Notes: generated from the letters alone by a model not told the origin. A stretch of DNA of 64,000 bases from an uncultured Roseobacter sp. (GCF_947499265.1 NZ_CANMNK010000007.1:124001-188000), one strand, 5' to 3'. Positions 54,191 to 64,000 are shown, counted from the stretch's first letter. Numbers and translations are program-made.

Positions 54191-55296
54191 TGGCGCTCTC
54201 CCCGCTCAATCAACGCCGCTGGCGCAATTTCAAACGCAACCGGCGGGCGTTCTGGTCGCTGTGGATTTTCGCGGTCCTCTTCGGGCTGTCGCTGATCGCT
54301 GAATTCATCGCCTATGACAAACCCATTCTGGTGCAATATCGCGGCAGCTACTACACGCCGATCTGGAACTTTTACCCCGAGACTGAGTTCGGCGGCGATT
54401 TCCAGACCGAAGCCGTCTACCGCGATCCGGAGGTCAAATGCCTGATCGAAACCGGCGGCCTTGATTTGTGCTTTGATGACCCGGATGCCTACTACGAGGA
54501 CGCGCAGGATGGCATCATCGACGGCGAGGAAATCGAAAAAGGCTGGGCGCTCTGGCCATTGATCCCCTATTCTTACGACACCGCGGTAGATCGTCCGGGC
54601 GCGGCACCGCTGCCGCCCAATGGAGAAAACCTGCTGGGGACCGATGGCACCAAACGCGATGTGCTCGCCCGGGTGATCCACGGTTTTCGGCTGTCGATCT
54701 TCTTCACGCTGCTGGTGACTGGCGCGTCCAGCCTCATCGGGATCATCGCGGGGGCCGTGCAGGGCTTCTTCGGCGGCAAGACCGACCTGATTTTCCAACG
54801 GATCATCGAGATCTGGGCCTCCACGCCCTCGCTTTACGTGATCATCATCATGTTTGCGATTCTCGGCCGAAGTTTCTGGTTGCTGGTCTTCTTGCTGGTG
54901 CTCTTCAGTTGGACTTCGCTGGTGGGGGTCGTGCGCGCCGAGTTCCTGCGCGCTCGAAATCTTGAATATGTTCGCGCTGCCCGCGCTTTGGGCGTCAGCA
55001 ACATCACCATCATGTTCCGCCACATGCTGCCCAATGCGATGGTCGCGATGCTGACCATGCTGCCCTTCATCATCACCGGCACGATCTCGACACTGGCAAT
55101 CCTGGATTTCCTAGGCTTCGGCCTGCCGTCCTCTGCGCCGTCATTGGGAGAGCTGACCCTGCAGGCCAAGCAAAATCTGCAGGCCCCCTGGCTCGCCTTC
55201 ACGGCCTTCTTCACCTTTGCGATCATGTTGTCGCTGCTGGTCTTCATCTTTGAAGGCATTCGCGATGCCTTTGATCCCCGAAAGACGTTTTCATGA
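54190..55296 (+). CDS. yejE: YejE-type peptide ABC transporter, permease
   Basis: A 368-residue permease. The cytoplasmic start SPLNQRRWRNFKRNRRAFWSLW leads into TM1. A long loop between TM1 and TM2 (about residues 40-150) is typical of the Yej system and carries three cysteines (CLIETGGLDLC and others). The EAA-loop is AEFLRARNLEYVRAARALGVSN. Overlaps yejB by one base and yejF by four. Confidence 0.93.
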   Translation: MALSPLNQRRWRNFKRNRRAFWSLWIFAVLFGLSLIAEFIAYDKPILVQYRGSYYTPIWNFYPETEFGGDFQTEAVYRDPEVKCLIETGGLDLCFDDPDAYYEDAQDGIIDGEEIEKGWALWPLIPYSYDTAVDRPGAAPLPPNGENLLGTDGTKRDVLARVIHGFRLSIFFTLLVTGASSLIGIIAGAVQGFFGGKTDLIFQRIIEIWASTPSLYVIIIMFAILGRSFWLLVFLLVLFSWTSLVGVVRAEFLRARNLEYVRAARALGVSNITIMFRHMLPNAMVAMLTMLPFIITGTISTLAILDFLGFGLPSSAPSLGELTLQAKQNLQAPWLAFTAFFTFAIMLSLLVFIFEGIRDAFDPRKTFS

Positions 55297-56873
55297 CAGC
55301 ATTACTAGAGGTCAAAGACCTGCGGGTCAGCTTTCGGCAGGACGGTGCCGTGACTGAGGCCGTCAAGGGCGTCAGCTTTGCCGTGGAGCGTGGCGAAACG
55401 GTGGCTCTGGTCGGCGAATCCGGTTCGGGAAAGTCGGTCTCGGCGCTCTCCACCGTGTCCTTGCTGGGGGAAAGCGCGGAGATTTCCGGCTCCGTCACCT
55501 ATGACGGGCAGCAGATGATCGGCGCGGATGAAGCGCAGCTGCGCAAGGTGCGCGGCAATGACATCAGCTTCATCTTTCAGGAGCCGATGACCTCGCTCAA
55601 CCCACTGCATACGATTGAAAAACAGCTTGCCGAAAGCCTCGCCTTGCATCAGGGATTGGCCGGGGCCGCAGCGCGCGCGCGTATTCTGGAATTGCTGGAG
55701 CAAGTGGGCATTCAGGACGCGGAAAGCCGGATTGCAAGCTACCCGCACCAGCTTTCCGGCGGGCAGCGCCAGCGTGTCATGATCGCCATGGCGCTGGCCA
55801 ATGAGCCCGATGTGCTGATCGCCGATGAACCGACGACCGCGCTCGATGTGACCATTCAGGCGCAGATCCTGGACCTTTTGAAGGAGCTCAAGGATCGGCT
55901 TGGCATGGGCCTTTTGTTCATCACCCATGATCTCGGGATTGTGCGGCGCATCGCCGACCGGGTCTGCGTCATGCAGCACGGCGAGATTGTGGAAACCGGA
56001 CCGACCCGCGACATTTTCGACAATCCACAGCACCCCTACACCAATAAGCTGCTGAGCGCGGAGCCCTCCGGCGCACCGGTGCCGGTGCCCGATAGTGCCG
56101 AAGTTGTGGCGCAAACCGACAATCTGAAAATCTGGTTTCCCATTCAGGCCGGGTTGCTGCGCCGTACCGTGGGCCATGTGAAGGCCGTCAACGACGCGAG
56201 CCTGACCGTGCGGGCGGGTGAAACCATCGGGATCGTGGGTGAAAGCGGCTCTGGCAAGACCACGCTGGCCCTGGCGATCATGCGGCTGATTGCGTCAGAA
56301 GGGCAGATCGTCTTCATGGGGCAGGACGTGCGCAAGTGGTCGACACGTCAGTTGCGCGGGCTGCGCAAAGACATGCAGATCGTGTTTCAGGACCCGTTTG
56401 GCAGTCTGAGCCCCCGGATGACCTGCGCGCAGATCATCTCTGAGGGCTTGGGCATTCATAAGGTAGATGCCGACCGCGACCCGCGTGACCTCGTGCGCGA
56501 GGTGATGGTGGAGGTGGGCCTCGATCCGGCCACGATGGACCGTTACCCGCACGAATTCTCGGGCGGGCAGCGTCAGCGGATCGCCATTGCCCGCGCGATG
56601 GTGCTGCGGCCACGCCTTTTGGTGCTGGATGAGCCGACATCGGCGCTGGACATGACGGTTCAGGTGCAGATCGTGGATCTTTTGCGAAACCTGCAGGAAA
56701 AATACGGGCTGGCCTATATCTTCATCAGTCACGATCTTAATGTCGTGCGTGCCATGTCTCATCAGGTGATGGTGATGAAACGCGGTGACGTGGTCGAAGT
56801 GGGCGATGTGGACACGATTTTTGACGCGCCGTCCCATGATTATACCCGCACGCTGCTGCAGGCGACGGGCTGA
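55293..56873 (+). CDS. yejF: YejF-type peptide ABC transporter, fused ATP-binding protein
   Basis: A 526-residue protein with two ABC ATPase domains in one chain. Each has Walker A (GESGSGKS near residue 36; GESGSGKT near 314), signature ([18 protein letters not shown]) and Walker B ([24 protein letters not shown]), as expected for YejF. Last gene of the operon; it converges on hemN with a gap of 10 bases. Confidence 0.95.
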   Translation: MTALLEVKDLRVSFRQDGAVTEAVKGVSFAVERGETVALVGESGSGKSVSALSTVSLLGESAEISGSVTYDGQQMIGADEAQLRKVRGNDISFIFQEPMTSLNPLHTIEKQLAESLALHQGLAGAAARARILELLEQVGIQDAESRIASYPHQLSGGQRQRVMIAMALANEPDVLIADEPTTALDVTIQAQILDLLKELKDRLGMGLLFITHDLGIVRRIADRVCVMQHGEIVETGPTRDIFDNPQHPYTNKLLSAEPSGAPVPVPDSAEVVAQTDNLKIWFPIQAGLLRRTVGHVKAVNDASLTVRAGETIGIVGESGSGKTTLALAIMRLIASEGQIVFMGQDVRKWSTRQLRGLRKDMQIVFQDPFGSLSPRMTCAQIISEGLGIHKVDADRDPRDLVREVMVEVGLDPATMDRYPHEFSGGQRQRIAIARAMVLRPRLLVLDEPTSALDMTVQVQIVDLLRNLQEKYGLAYIFISHDLNVVRAMSHQVMVMKRGDVVEVGDVDTIFDAPSHDYTRTLLQATG

Positions 56874-56883
56874 CTACGTGGTT

Positions 56884-58239
56884 TCAGATCGCCGTGGCGT
56901 GCCCGGCACCTGAGAGCGCATAGGCGTCAAAGTGGCGGGCAATGATACGCGCGAGCGCTTGCGCTTCTTGTCTTATGCGCAGCCCCTCTTCGGTGAGCTG
57001 CACCATTTCACCAAACCGCTCCGATGCATTCTGGAGCAGTTGTCTGATTTGGCCGCTGGTCTGCGGGAAACGGGCGATAACATCATCGTAGCTGACGTAG
57101 AAATCGCACATGATCGCTTCGATGATACGGGCGCGCAGCTGGTCCTCTGCTGAAAACACATGCCCTCTGGAGACCGCAAATCGGCCCGCGTCGATGGACC
57201 TGGCATAGTCCGAGGTCGCCGCAGCGTTTTGTGAATAGCCCTGCGGGAACCGCGAAATCGCTGAGGCGCCCAGGCCAATCAAAACATCTGCCGGATCATC
57301 GGTATAACCCTGAAAATTTCTCCGTAAATGGCCGGTTCTTGCCGCTATCGCCAGGCTGTCATGCGGTGCTGCGAAGTGATCGATGCCAATTTGCTGGTAG
57401 CCGTCCCATTCAAACAACTGTTTGGCGGTTTCAAAGAGTTTCAGACGTTTCTCTGGCGTCGGCAGCGATTCGGTTGGGATCATCGACTGCCGCCGCGCCA
57501 TCCAGGGCACATGCGCGTATCCGTATAAGGCAATGCGGTCGGGGTTGAGCGTCAGCAATTTCTGAACCGAGGTGGCAATGCGCGCAGTGTCCTGATGCGG
57601 CAGGCCGAAGAGGATGTCGGCATTCAGTGATGTGATCTGCGCAGATCGCAACAATTGTGCGGCATCCCGTGTCACCTCGAACCCCTGAAGGCGCCCGATT
57701 GTGGTTTGTACCTCGGGGTCGAAATCCTGCACCCCGATGGAGGCACGGGTCATGCCTGCACGTGCCAGCGCCGCCACCCGGGCCGAATCAATCTCCTTTG
57801 GATCGACCTCGACGGAAAACTCGGCATCCTCTGCAAGTGGTGCAACGGCGGCAATCGCGGCAGCCAGTTCGTCAATCATATCGGGGGAAAGCAAAGTCGG
57901 GGTACCGCCGCCCCAATGCATACGACTTAGTGTCACACCATGCGGCAGGTTCTGCCCCAGCAGGGCGATCTCGGTGCGCAGCCTTTTAAGGTAGCCCGCA
58001 ACCGGTGACAGGCTTTGCGTGCCTTGCGTCCGGCAGGCGCAAAACCAGCATAAGTGCCTGCAAAACGGGATGTGCAGGTACAGCGATATCTGGCTTCCAG
58101 GAGCGATAGACCGTACCCATGCCCGCATCTGATCGCTGCCAACATCAGCGTTGAACTGAGGTGCTGTCGGGTAACTTGTGTAACGCGGTACCTTCGCGTC
58201 AAAAAGCCCCAGCTTGGCTAACTTGGACGTCATGTGCAT
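56884..58239 (-). CDS. hemN: oxygen-independent coproporphyrinogen III oxidase
   Basis: A 451-residue radical SAM enzyme that decarboxylates coproporphyrinogen III to protoporphyrinogen IX without oxygen. The Fe-S cluster cysteines C60, C64 and C67 (FCRHLCWFC) are in place, followed by HWGGGTPTLL and FSVEVDPKEID. No Shine-Dalgarno is seen upstream of either of the two near ATGs (58239, 58233). The FNR box at 58274-58287 is 41.5 bases upstream of the first ATG. Divergent from fnrL. Confidence 0.96.
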   Translation of the reverse strand: MHMTSKLAKLGLFDAKVPRYTSYPTAPQFNADVGSDQMRAWVRSIAPGSQISLYLHIPFCRHLCWFCACRTQGTQSLSPVAGYLKRLRTEIALLGQNLPHGVTLSRMHWGGGTPTLLSPDMIDELAAAIAAVAPLAEDAEFSVEVDPKEIDSARVAALARAGMTRASIGVQDFDPEVQTTIGRLQGFEVTRDAAQLLRSAQITSLNADILFGLPHQDTARIATSVQKLLTLNPDRIALYGYAHVPWMARRQSMIPTESLPTPEKRLKLFETAKQLFEWDGYQQIGIDHFAAPHDSLAIAARTGHLRRNFQGYTDDPADVLIGLGASAISRFPQGYSQNAAATSDYARSIDAGRFAVSRGHVFSAEDQLRARIIEAIMCDFYVSYDDVIARFPQTSGQIRQLLQNASERFGEMVQLTEEGLRIRQEAQALARIIARHFDAYALSGAGHATAI

Positions 58240-58273
58240 AGTGGTACAATGGCCAGCGCAGTGTCAGCATTCT

Positions 58274-58287
58274 TTGACACAGATCAA
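58274..58287. promoter_or_regulatory. FNR box between hemN and fnrL
   Basis: TTGAC-ACAG-ATCAA, matching the FNR consensus TTGAT-N4-ATCAA with one change. Centre at 58280.5, which is 41.5 bases from the hemN ATG and 21.5 bases from the fnrL GTG. Confidence 0.88.
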
Positions 58288-58301
58288 AATGGGAAACCGA
58301 C

Positions 58302-59045
58302 GTGCAACAACTAGTGTCTCCAACCATCAAAAGCTGTTCCGAATGCCCGATCCGTCACCGGGCCGTCTGCGCCAAATGTGACCGGGATGAGTTGGAACTG
58401 TTGGAAGACATCAAATATTACCGCAGCTTTTCAGCCGGTCAGACCGTGATGTGGGCGGGCGACCATATGGATTTCGTGGCCTCTGTGGTCTCCGGCGTTG
58501 CAACGCTGACCCAAACCATGGAGGACGGCCGGACGCAGATGGTGGGCCTGCTGCTGCCTTCTGATTTCGTCGGTCGCCCGGGGCGCGCTTCTGCGGCCTA
58601 TACGGTATCGGCGACAACCGACCTGATGATGTGCTGCTTTCGGCGCAAACCCTTTGAGCAGATGATCAACACCACGCCGCATATTGCGCATCGGTTGCTC
58701 GAAATGACCCTGGATGAGTTGGATGCCGCCCGCGAATGGATGCTTGTCTTGGGCCGCAAGACAGCGCGCGAGAAAATCGCGAGTTTGCTGTCGATCATTG
58801 CACGGCGGGATGCCGTTCTGGATGGCAGTGCACCGGGCAAAGCGCTTGAAATCGAGTTGCCGCTCACACGCGAAGCGATGGCCGACTATCTTGGCCTGAC
58901 ACTGGAAACAGTCAGCCGCCAGGTCTCTGCATTGAAGCGCGACAAGGTCATTACGCTGAGCGGTAAACGCAGCATCACGGTCCCGGACATGGATCGGTTG
59001 CTGCTTGAGGCCGGCGATGACAGCGATGGCGGTATTTTGAGCTGA
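58302..59045 (+). CDS. fnrL: FnrL, oxygen-sensing Crp/Fnr transcriptional regulator
   Basis: A 247-residue regulator of low-oxygen genes in Rhodobacter. N-terminal cysteines C12, C15, C23 and C26 plus C111/C112 supply the ligands for an oxygen-labile 4Fe-4S cluster. The cyclic-nucleotide-like domain (AGQTVMWAGDHMDFVASVVSGVATLTQTMEDGRTQMVGLLLPSDFVGRPG) is followed by a dimer helix and the helix-turn-helix TREAMADYLGLTLETVSRQVSALKRDKVI, with the E-x-x-S-R recognition pattern of FNR. The start is taken as the GTG at 58302; a later GTG at 58314 is possible. Confidence 0.96.
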   Translation: MQQLVSPTIKSCSECPIRHRAVCAKCDRDELELLEDIKYYRSFSAGQTVMWAGDHMDFVASVVSGVATLTQTMEDGRTQMVGLLLPSDFVGRPGRASAAYTVSATTDLMMCCFRRKPFEQMINTTPHIAHRLLEMTLDELDAAREWMLVLGRKTAREKIASLLSIIARRDAVLDGSAPGKALEIELPLTREAMADYLGLTLETVSRQVSALKRDKVITLSGKRSITVPDMDRLLLEAGDDSDGGILS

Positions 59046-59092
59046 TGGGAAGCCGCGTTGTCCGAAGATCTCGGGCGACCGCGCAAGCCTGA

Positions 59093-59929
59093 TCAGTGCG
59101 CCATGAACACAGGCGTTTGCGCGTGTTCCAGCATTTCACGGGTGGCACCGCCGAGCACCGCCTCGCGGAACCGGGAATGACCGTAGGCGCCCATCACCAG
59201 CATCTGCGCACCGGTCTCCGTCGCATGGCGTCGCAGGCGCTCGCTGACCTTGGCCCCGCTGCGGGTCATCACCTGAATGTCGCAGCTGATCCCATGCCGC
59301 GCCAGCATCACCGCCAGCGCACCGCCGGGGTCGGACCGGTCCGGCGCGTGTTCTGGTGGATCGATGATCGCAATATGCACCTCCTTTGCCGATTGCATCA
59401 GCGGTACGGCGGCCCGGACGGCGCGCAGGGCCTCGGCACTTTCATTCCAGCCGATGACAATCCTCTCGGGCCGGCCAACGGGATCCACGTCCGGCGTCAC
59501 CACGGTTGGACAACCCGCATCGAACATCATGGTCTCAAGGATGACGTTTTCTTCGGCCCGGCTGTTGCTGCGGTAGGGCAGGGAGGCCACACATAGATCC
59601 GCAAAGCGCGCAGCCTTCGACAGCGGCATGCTCATGTCGGTGAAGGTGGCGACCGAATTCGTCGCATTCCAGCGGATGTTGCTTTTACCGAGCCATTCTA
59701 TCACTTGCTCTCTTGTGCTTTCGGCCTGAGCATGTGCTTCTTCTATAGCGGCCTGCATAATCACCGCATTTGCGCCGACCTCGTAATAATTGCTGCGTGA
59801 CCGGTCGATCCCAAGGCACATGACTTCCAGATGGGCGTCCTGCGCCTCCGTCAGTCTGGCCGCCTGCACCAATGCCGCTTTGCTGGTATCAAAGGACGAA
59901 AGGGCAGTGAAAATGGTTTTGAAAGACAT
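59093..59929 (-). CDS. uspA: universal stress protein with two Usp domains
   Basis: A 278-residue tandem Usp protein. The first domain is [37 protein letters not shown]; the second includes [17 protein letters not shown] and ends in the nucleotide-binding [15 protein letters not shown] block. The fnrL-uspA-ccoN order is that seen in Rhodobacter. The ATG at 59929 with GGATCC upstream is preferred; the 29-codon extension crosses the promoter region. Confidence 0.9.
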   Translation of the reverse strand: MSFKTIFTALSSFDTSKAALVQAARLTEAQDAHLEVMCLGIDRSRSNYYEVGANAVIMQAAIEEAHAQAESTREQVIEWLGKSNIRWNATNSVATFTDMSMPLSKAARFADLCVASLPYRSNSRAEENVILETMMFDAGCPTVVTPDVDPVGRPERIVIGWNESAEALRAVRAAVPLMQSAKEVHIAIIDPPEHAPDRSDPGGALAVMLARHGISCDIQVMTRSGAKVSERLRRHATETGAQMLVMGAYGHSRFREAVLGGATREMLEHAQTPVFMAH

Positions 59930-60021
59930 GGTCCGGATCCTTTCCAACGGTATTTGGACCGGACTATAGCGGTGGGTTTTTGTGGAGCCTTGATCGGTGT
60001 CAGGCAAAAACCCCACAATAC

Positions 60022-60035
60022 TTGATGCAGATCAA
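60022..60035. promoter_or_regulatory. FNR box upstream of ccoN
   Basis: TTGAT-GCAG-ATCAA, a perfect match to the FNR consensus. Centre at 60028.5; an activating position of -41.5 would put the transcription start near 60070, about 54 bases before the ccoN ATG. Confidence 0.93.
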
Positions 60036-60123
60036 GGTCGTTCGGACCATTCCGCGCGACATGAGACCAGTTACGAACTTCCCTGCGCCCGGCGCGGGGC
60101 AAAGCGGAAGGGAACCCGGACCA

Positions 60124-61737
60124 ATGAATACCGGAACACTCAATTACGTGAAGCTGGTGGTGCTCGCGCTCGCCACGCTGTTTGCGATGATCGCAGCCAG
60201 CTACGCGCGCGATCTGGCCTATCAGCTTCACATGGTCATTTTCATGATCGTGGCGGCGGGGTTGTTTCTCACAACACTGCGCGCGACGGATGAACCCGTC
60301 ACACCAACGCCCAGCCATGAATATTTTGACAGTGTGGTGCGCGCAGGCGTCATCGCAACCGCCTTTTGGGGGGTTGTCGGATTTCTGGTGGGCGTGGTCA
60401 TCGCCTTTCAGCTGGCGTTTCCGGCGCTGAATTTCGCGTGGGCTGAGGGCTACGCCAACTTTGGCAGATTGCGACCGCTGCACACCTCTGCGGTGATTTT
60501 TGCGTTTGGCGGCAACGCTTTGATCGCCACGTCATTCTATGTGGTGCAGCGGACCTCCGCCGCGCGGCTCTGGGGCGGCAATCTGGGCTGGTTCGTCTTC
60601 TGGGGCTATCAGCTCTTCATCGTGCTCGCGGCCACTGGTTACCTGCTGGGTGGCACCCAGTCCAAGGAATACGCGGAACCCGAATGGTACGTCGATATCT
60701 GGCTGACCATCGTCTGGGTCGCCTATCTGGCGGTCTTCCTCGGGACAATCGTGAAGCGGAAAGAGCCGCATATCTACGTCGCGAACTGGTTCTACCTGGC
60801 CTTCATCGTGACCGTCGCGATGCTGCACATCGTCAATAACATCTCCATCCCCGTCTCGATCTGGGGCAGCAAATCGGTGCAGGTCTTTTCGGGCGTGCAG
60901 GATGCGATGGTGCAATGGTGGTACGGCCACAATGCGGTGGGCTTCTTCCTGACCGCGGGCTTCCTGGGCATGATGTATTACTTCGTGCCAAAACAGGCCG
61001 AACGCCCCGTCTTCTCCTACAAGCTCTCGATCATCCACTTCTGGGCGCTGATTTTCCTGTACATCTGGGCGGGCCCGCACCACTTGCACTACACCGCGCT
61101 ACCGGATTGGGCGGCAACCTTGGGCATGGTCTTCTCGATCATCCTGTGGATGCCCAGCTGGGGCGGCATGATCAATGGTCTGATGACGTTGCAGGGCGCC
61201 TGGGACAAGCTGCGCACCGACCCCGTTTTGCGGATGATGGTGACCTCGCTGGCCTTCTACGGCATGTCGACCTTCGAGGGGCCGATGATGTCGATCCGCT
61301 CGGTCAACTCGCTGTCGCATTACACCGACTGGACCATTGGGCACGTGCACTCCGGTGCGCTCGGTTGGAACGGGCTGATCACCTTTGGCGCGCTCTACTA
61401 CCTGGTGCCGGTGCTTTGGAAACGCGAACGGCTCTACAGCCTTGGCCTCGTCAGCTGGCACTTCTGGCTCGCGACCATCGGCATCGTGCTCTACGCGGCC
61501 TCGATGTGGGTGACCGGCATCATGGAAGGCCTGATGTGGCGCGAAGTCGACGCCAATGGCTTCTTGGTGAACTCCTTCGCTGACACCGTGAGCGCGAAGT
61601 TCCCGATGTATGTGGTGCGTGGTCTGGGTGGGGTCCTCTTCCTCTCCGGTGCGCTCATCATGTGCTATAACTTGTGGATGACTGTCCGTGCTGCGCCTGC
61701 CAAGGCCGGCCTCGGCACAGCTGTCCCTGCTGAATAA
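60124..61737 (+). CDS. ccoN: cytochrome-c oxidase, cbb3-type, subunit I
   Basis: The 537-residue catalytic subunit with 12 or so membrane helices. It carries the conserved heme-copper histidines: [42 protein letters not shown] and the late [12 protein letters not shown]. It reduces oxygen at the heme b3-CuB centre with very high affinity. The ATG at 60124 is preceded by a GGAAGG-like site. First gene of ccoNOQP. Confidence 0.97.
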   Translation: MNTGTLNYVKLVVLALATLFAMIAASYARDLAYQLHMVIFMIVAAGLFLTTLRATDEPVTPTPSHEYFDSVVRAGVIATAFWGVVGFLVGVVIAFQLAFPALNFAWAEGYANFGRLRPLHTSAVIFAFGGNALIATSFYVVQRTSAARLWGGNLGWFVFWGYQLFIVLAATGYLLGGTQSKEYAEPEWYVDIWLTIVWVAYLAVFLGTIVKRKEPHIYVANWFYLAFIVTVAMLHIVNNISIPVSIWGSKSVQVFSGVQDAMVQWWYGHNAVGFFLTAGFLGMMYYFVPKQAERPVFSYKLSIIHFWALIFLYIWAGPHHLHYTALPDWAATLGMVFSIILWMPSWGGMINGLMTLQGAWDKLRTDPVLRMMVTSLAFYGMSTFEGPMMSIRSVNSLSHYTDWTIGHVHSGALGWNGLITFGALYYLVPVLWKRERLYSLGLVSWHFWLATIGIVLYAASMWVTGIMEGLMWREVDANGFLVNSFADTVSAKFPMYVVRGLGGVLFLSGALIMCYNLWMTVRAAPAKAGLGTAVPAE

Positions 61738-61748
61738 GGAGGGAACAG

Positions 61749-62474
61749 ATGTCGATCCTCTCAAAACACAAGTTCATCGAAACCAACGCAAGCCTGCTCT
61801 TGGTGCTCAGCTTTCTGGTGGTCACCATCGGCGGTCTGGTACAGATCGTGCCGCTCTTCTACCTCGAAAACACCATCGAGAAGGTTGAGGGCATGCGGCC
61901 CTATTCCCCGCTCGAACTCACCGGGCGCGACATCTACGTGCGCGAAGGCTGCTATGTCTGCCACAGCCAGATGATCCGTCCGATGCGCGACGAGGTGGAG
62001 CGCTATGGCCACTACTCTCTGGCGGCGGAATCCATGTACGACCACCCGCACCAATGGGGCTCCAAACGGACCGGGCCGGATCTGGCGCGGGTCGGTGGAC
62101 GGTATTCGGACGACTGGCACATCGACCACCTGCGCGACCCGCAATCGGTGGTGCCGGAATCCATTATGCCAAAGTATGGCTTTCTGGAGCGGACATTTTT
62201 GGAACCCGATCATATCGCCGATCTGTTGAAAACCCACGCGTTTGTCGGGGTGCCCTACACCGATGAGATGATCGAAGCCGCCGCCGCTGATTTCCGCGCA
62301 CAGGCGGATCCCGACAGCGATTATGACGACATGCTGGAACGCTATCCGGGCGCGCAGGTGCGCAACTTTGACGGGCAGCCGGGCATTTCCGAAGCGGACG
62401 CCCTGATCGCCTATCTGCAGATGCTGGGCACTTTGGTCGATTTCTCGACCTTCACCCCAGACGCAAACCGCTAA
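61749..62474 (+). CDS. ccoO: cytochrome-c oxidase, cbb3-type, subunit II
   Basis: A 241-residue membrane-anchored monoheme cytochrome. One N-terminal helix ([29 protein letters not shown]) precedes the heme motif CYVCH and the FLERTF/HIADLL regions. 11 bases after ccoN with AAGGAGGG. Takes part in electron entry to CcoN. Confidence 0.97.
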   Translation: MSILSKHKFIETNASLLLVLSFLVVTIGGLVQIVPLFYLENTIEKVEGMRPYSPLELTGRDIYVREGCYVCHSQMIRPMRDEVERYGHYSLAAESMYDHPHQWGSKRTGPDLARVGGRYSDDWHIDHLRDPQSVVPESIMPKYGFLERTFLEPDHIADLLKTHAFVGVPYTDEMIEAAAADFRAQADPDSDYDDMLERYPGAQVRNFDGQPGISEADALIAYLQMLGTLVDFSTFTPDANR

Positions 62475-62484
62475 GGAGGATCAG

Positions 62485-62670
62485 ATGGAAACCTATACCT
62501 TCTTACGCGAATTCGCGGATAGCTGGATGCTGCTCTTGTTGTTCTGCATCTTCGTGGGCGTTGCGTTCTGGGTCTTTCGACCCGGCAGCCGCAAGGTCCA
62601 CCAGGACACTGCCAACATCCCGTTCCGCCATGAAGACAGACCCGCCCCAGATCAGGAGGCATCGAAATGA
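62485..62670 (+). CDS. ccoQ: cbb3-type oxidase subunit CcoQ
   Basis: A 61-residue single-helix protein ([37 protein letters not shown]) that stabilises the oxidase under oxygen. It starts 10 bases after ccoO with AAGGAGGATC and overlaps ccoP by four bases. Confidence 0.93.
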   Translation: METYTFLREFADSWMLLLLFCIFVGVAFWVFRPGSRKVHQDTANIPFRHEDRPAPDQEASK

Positions 62671-63530
62671 GCAAAGTACCCCCAAAACAAGAGGGCGATC
62701 CGAACACCACCGGCCATACCTGGGACGGCATCGAGGAATTCGACAACCCCATGCCGCGCTGGTGGCTCTGGACCTTCTACGTGACCATCATCTGGGGCAT
62801 TGGCTATACCATCGCCTATCCGGCCTGGCCGCTGGTGTCTTCTGCGACCGCAGGTTTACTTGGGTACTCCACACGCGGTGAGGTCGCCGCGGAGATTGCA
62901 GCCGTGGAAGAAGCGAATGCAGGGATCAACGCGCAGCTGGCCTCGGCGGAGCTGACCGAGATTTCGGCCAACCCGGAACTGAACGGCTATGCCGTTTCCG
63001 CCGGGGCTGCGGTCTTCCGGACATGGTGCGCGCAGTGTCACGGCTCGGGTGCAGCGGGTTTTGTCGGCTATCCGAACCTTCTGGATGATGATTGGCTCTG
63101 GGGCGGTGATATCGAATCGATCCACACCACCATCGCCCACGGCATCCGCAACGAGGAAGACGACGATGCGCGCTATTCCGAAATGCCTGCCTTTGGTGAA
63201 ATCCTGGAACCCGAAGAAATCTCCCAGGTCGTAAACTACGTTCTGGAGCTTTCGGGCGGACAGGCGGATGCGGCGCTGGCGGGTCCGGGGGCAGAGGTTT
63301 TTGCGGATAACTGCTCCGCCTGTCACGGCGAAAACGGCATGGGCGACCGGGAACAGGGCGCGCCCAACCTCACCGATGCCATCTGGCTCTATGGCGGTGA
63401 TGCCCAGGCGCTGACCGAGACTGTGACCTATAGCCGCTATGGCGTCATGCCACCTTGGACCCAGCGGCTGAGTGAGGCTGAGATCAGGGCGGTGGCACTC
63501 TACGTGCACCAGTTGGGCGGGGGCGAGTAA
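62667..63530 (+). CDS. ccoP: cytochrome-c oxidase, cbb3-type, subunit III
   Basis: A 287-residue diheme cytochrome. The N-terminal membrane segment contains [25 protein letters not shown]; the two heme motifs are CAQCH (about residue 127) and CSACH (about 213). It receives electrons from the bc1 complex through soluble or membrane cytochromes. Overlaps ccoQ by four bases. Confidence 0.97.
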   Translation: MSKVPPKQEGDPNTTGHTWDGIEEFDNPMPRWWLWTFYVTIIWGIGYTIAYPAWPLVSSATAGLLGYSTRGEVAAEIAAVEEANAGINAQLASAELTEISANPELNGYAVSAGAAVFRTWCAQCHGSGAAGFVGYPNLLDDDWLWGGDIESIHTTIAHGIRNEEDDDARYSEMPAFGEILEPEEISQVVNYVLELSGGQADAALAGPGAEVFADNCSACHGENGMGDREQGAPNLTDAIWLYGGDAQALTETVTYSRYGVMPPWTQRLSEAEIRAVALYVHQLGGGE

Positions 63531-63617
63531 CCCCGCCGGCTTCACCCTCTTTTGTGGTAGGGTGCTGTCAGATCGACGTTATCGCGACAGCACCACGCCC
63601 AACCCGCAAGGACAGTT

Positions 63618-64000
63618 GTGACAGATCAAGCACCAACGCCCAGCCTATACGCCGCCCGCGAGCCTATTTTCCCGCGGCGTGTTTCTGGCAAGTTTCGCAA
63701 CCTCAAATGGGTGATCCTCGCGGTCACTCTTGGCATCTATTACCTTGTGCCATGGATCCGCTGGGATAGGGGGCCGAGCCTGCCGGATCAGGCGGTGCTG
63801 CTCGATCTTGCCAATCGCCGTTTTTACTTCTTCTGGATCGAAATCTGGAGCCATGAGTTCTATTTCGTGGCCGGTCTGCTAATCATGGCCGGGCTGGGGC
63901 TCTTTCTCTTTACCTCCGCGCTGGGTCGCGTCTGGTGCGGTTACGCCTGCCCACAGACCGTCTGGACCGACCTGTTCATCCTGGTGGAACGCTGGATCGA
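63618..64000 (+). CDS. ccoG: CcoG (RdxA/FixG) cbb3 oxidase maturation ferredoxin (partial)
   Basis: Start of the polyferredoxin that reduces copper for assembly of the cbb3 oxidase. The GTG at 63618 has AAGGACAG upstream. The 127 visible codons contain TM1 (VILAVTLGIYYLVPWIRW), TM2 (FYFVAGLLIMAGLGLFLFTSALG) and the conserved W-C-G-Y-A-C-P-Q-T-V-W-T-D. It runs off the right edge before the 4Fe-4S cysteine motifs. Confidence 0.95.
   Translation, partial: MTDQAPTPSLYAAREPIFPRRVSGKFRNLKWVILAVTLGIYYLVPWIRWDRGPSLPDQAVLLDLANRRFYFFWIEIWSHEFYFVAGLLIMAGLGLFLFTSALGRVWCGYACPQTVWTDLFILVERWI

Noticed and set aside
59990-60003. Second FNR-like site TTGATCGGTGTCAG
   Set aside because: Two mismatches in the right half-site; kept only as a remark beside the perfect box.
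1-64000. Mobile elements, CRISPR arrays or defence islands
   Set aside because: No transposase, integrase, repeat-spacer pattern or terminal inverted repeats were seen; gene content is conserved chromosomal.

Overview
The window looks like a piece of conserved chromosome from a marine alphaproteobacterium of the Rhodobacteraceae (Roseobacter-type). The evidence is gene content and order: hemN / fnrL / uspA / ccoNOQP-ccoG as in Rhodobacter, an Mcl1-type malyl-CoA lyase, TrcR (DUF1013), a COQ9-family protein, a TIGR02300 protein and a membrane-anchored cytochrome c. I saw no phage, insertion sequence, CRISPR array or restriction system. Every gap between genes is shorter than 300 bases; the longest (8590-8840) is described.

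Layout. 1-7.6 kb: a DEAD-box helicase cut by the left edge, an AhpD-like protein, tRNA-Ala(GGC), small conserved genes, a GntR regulator with a palindrome at its start, accA, a LysE exporter with a divergent Lrp regulator, and a DUF302 protein. 7.6-11.8 kb: mcl1, divergent from a three-gene cluster dgcN-dgcA-D-amino-acid aminotransferase, which looks like a route for D-amino acids and D-glutamate. 11.8-25.4 kb: pyruvate kinase, rpmI-rplT, a lipid A-type acyltransferase, a polar amino-acid ABC transporter, and pheS and pheT separated by an amidotransferase and a secreted esterase. 25.4-36.4 kb: ytoQ, a YghU-like glutathione transferase, mscL, LysR / alanine dehydrogenase / Lrp, a GGDEF-EAL protein, rpsU, a COQ9-family protein, two quinone oxidoreductases and a secreted RNase T2. 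36.5-45 kb: trcR, a membrane-tethered EEP-family protein, the dnaX-ridA-ybaB-recR cluster with a second RidA beside it, a YpfJ-like zinc peptidase, a TetR/hydrolase pair with two operators, and the 4.5S signal recognition particle RNA. 45-50.4 kb: a CpdB-like nucleotidase, nudC, two neighbouring START-like (SRPBCC) proteins and pheA. 50.4-56.9 kb: cytochrome c and a complete yejABEF-type peptide importer. 56.9-64 kb: hemN, fnrL, uspA, ccoNOQP and the start of ccoG.

The right end works as an oxygen-responsive module. FnrL has the cysteines of an oxygen-labile Fe-S regulator, and FNR boxes lie between hemN and fnrL and upstream of ccoN. The genes supply anaerobic heme synthesis and the high-affinity cbb3 oxidase. 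Nitrogen and carbon metabolism of amino acids is the second theme: two Lrp regulators, alanine dehydrogenase, a LysE exporter, an amino-acid ABC importer and the D-amino-acid cluster.

The points most worth following are the dgcN-dgcA-aminotransferase cluster, a seven-G run in dnaX where a -1 slip would give a gamma-sized product, a possible leaderless FNR-dependent hemN promoter, paired TetR operators, and the RidA gene built into the dnaX-recR operon. None of these is proven here; all calls come from reading the sequence.
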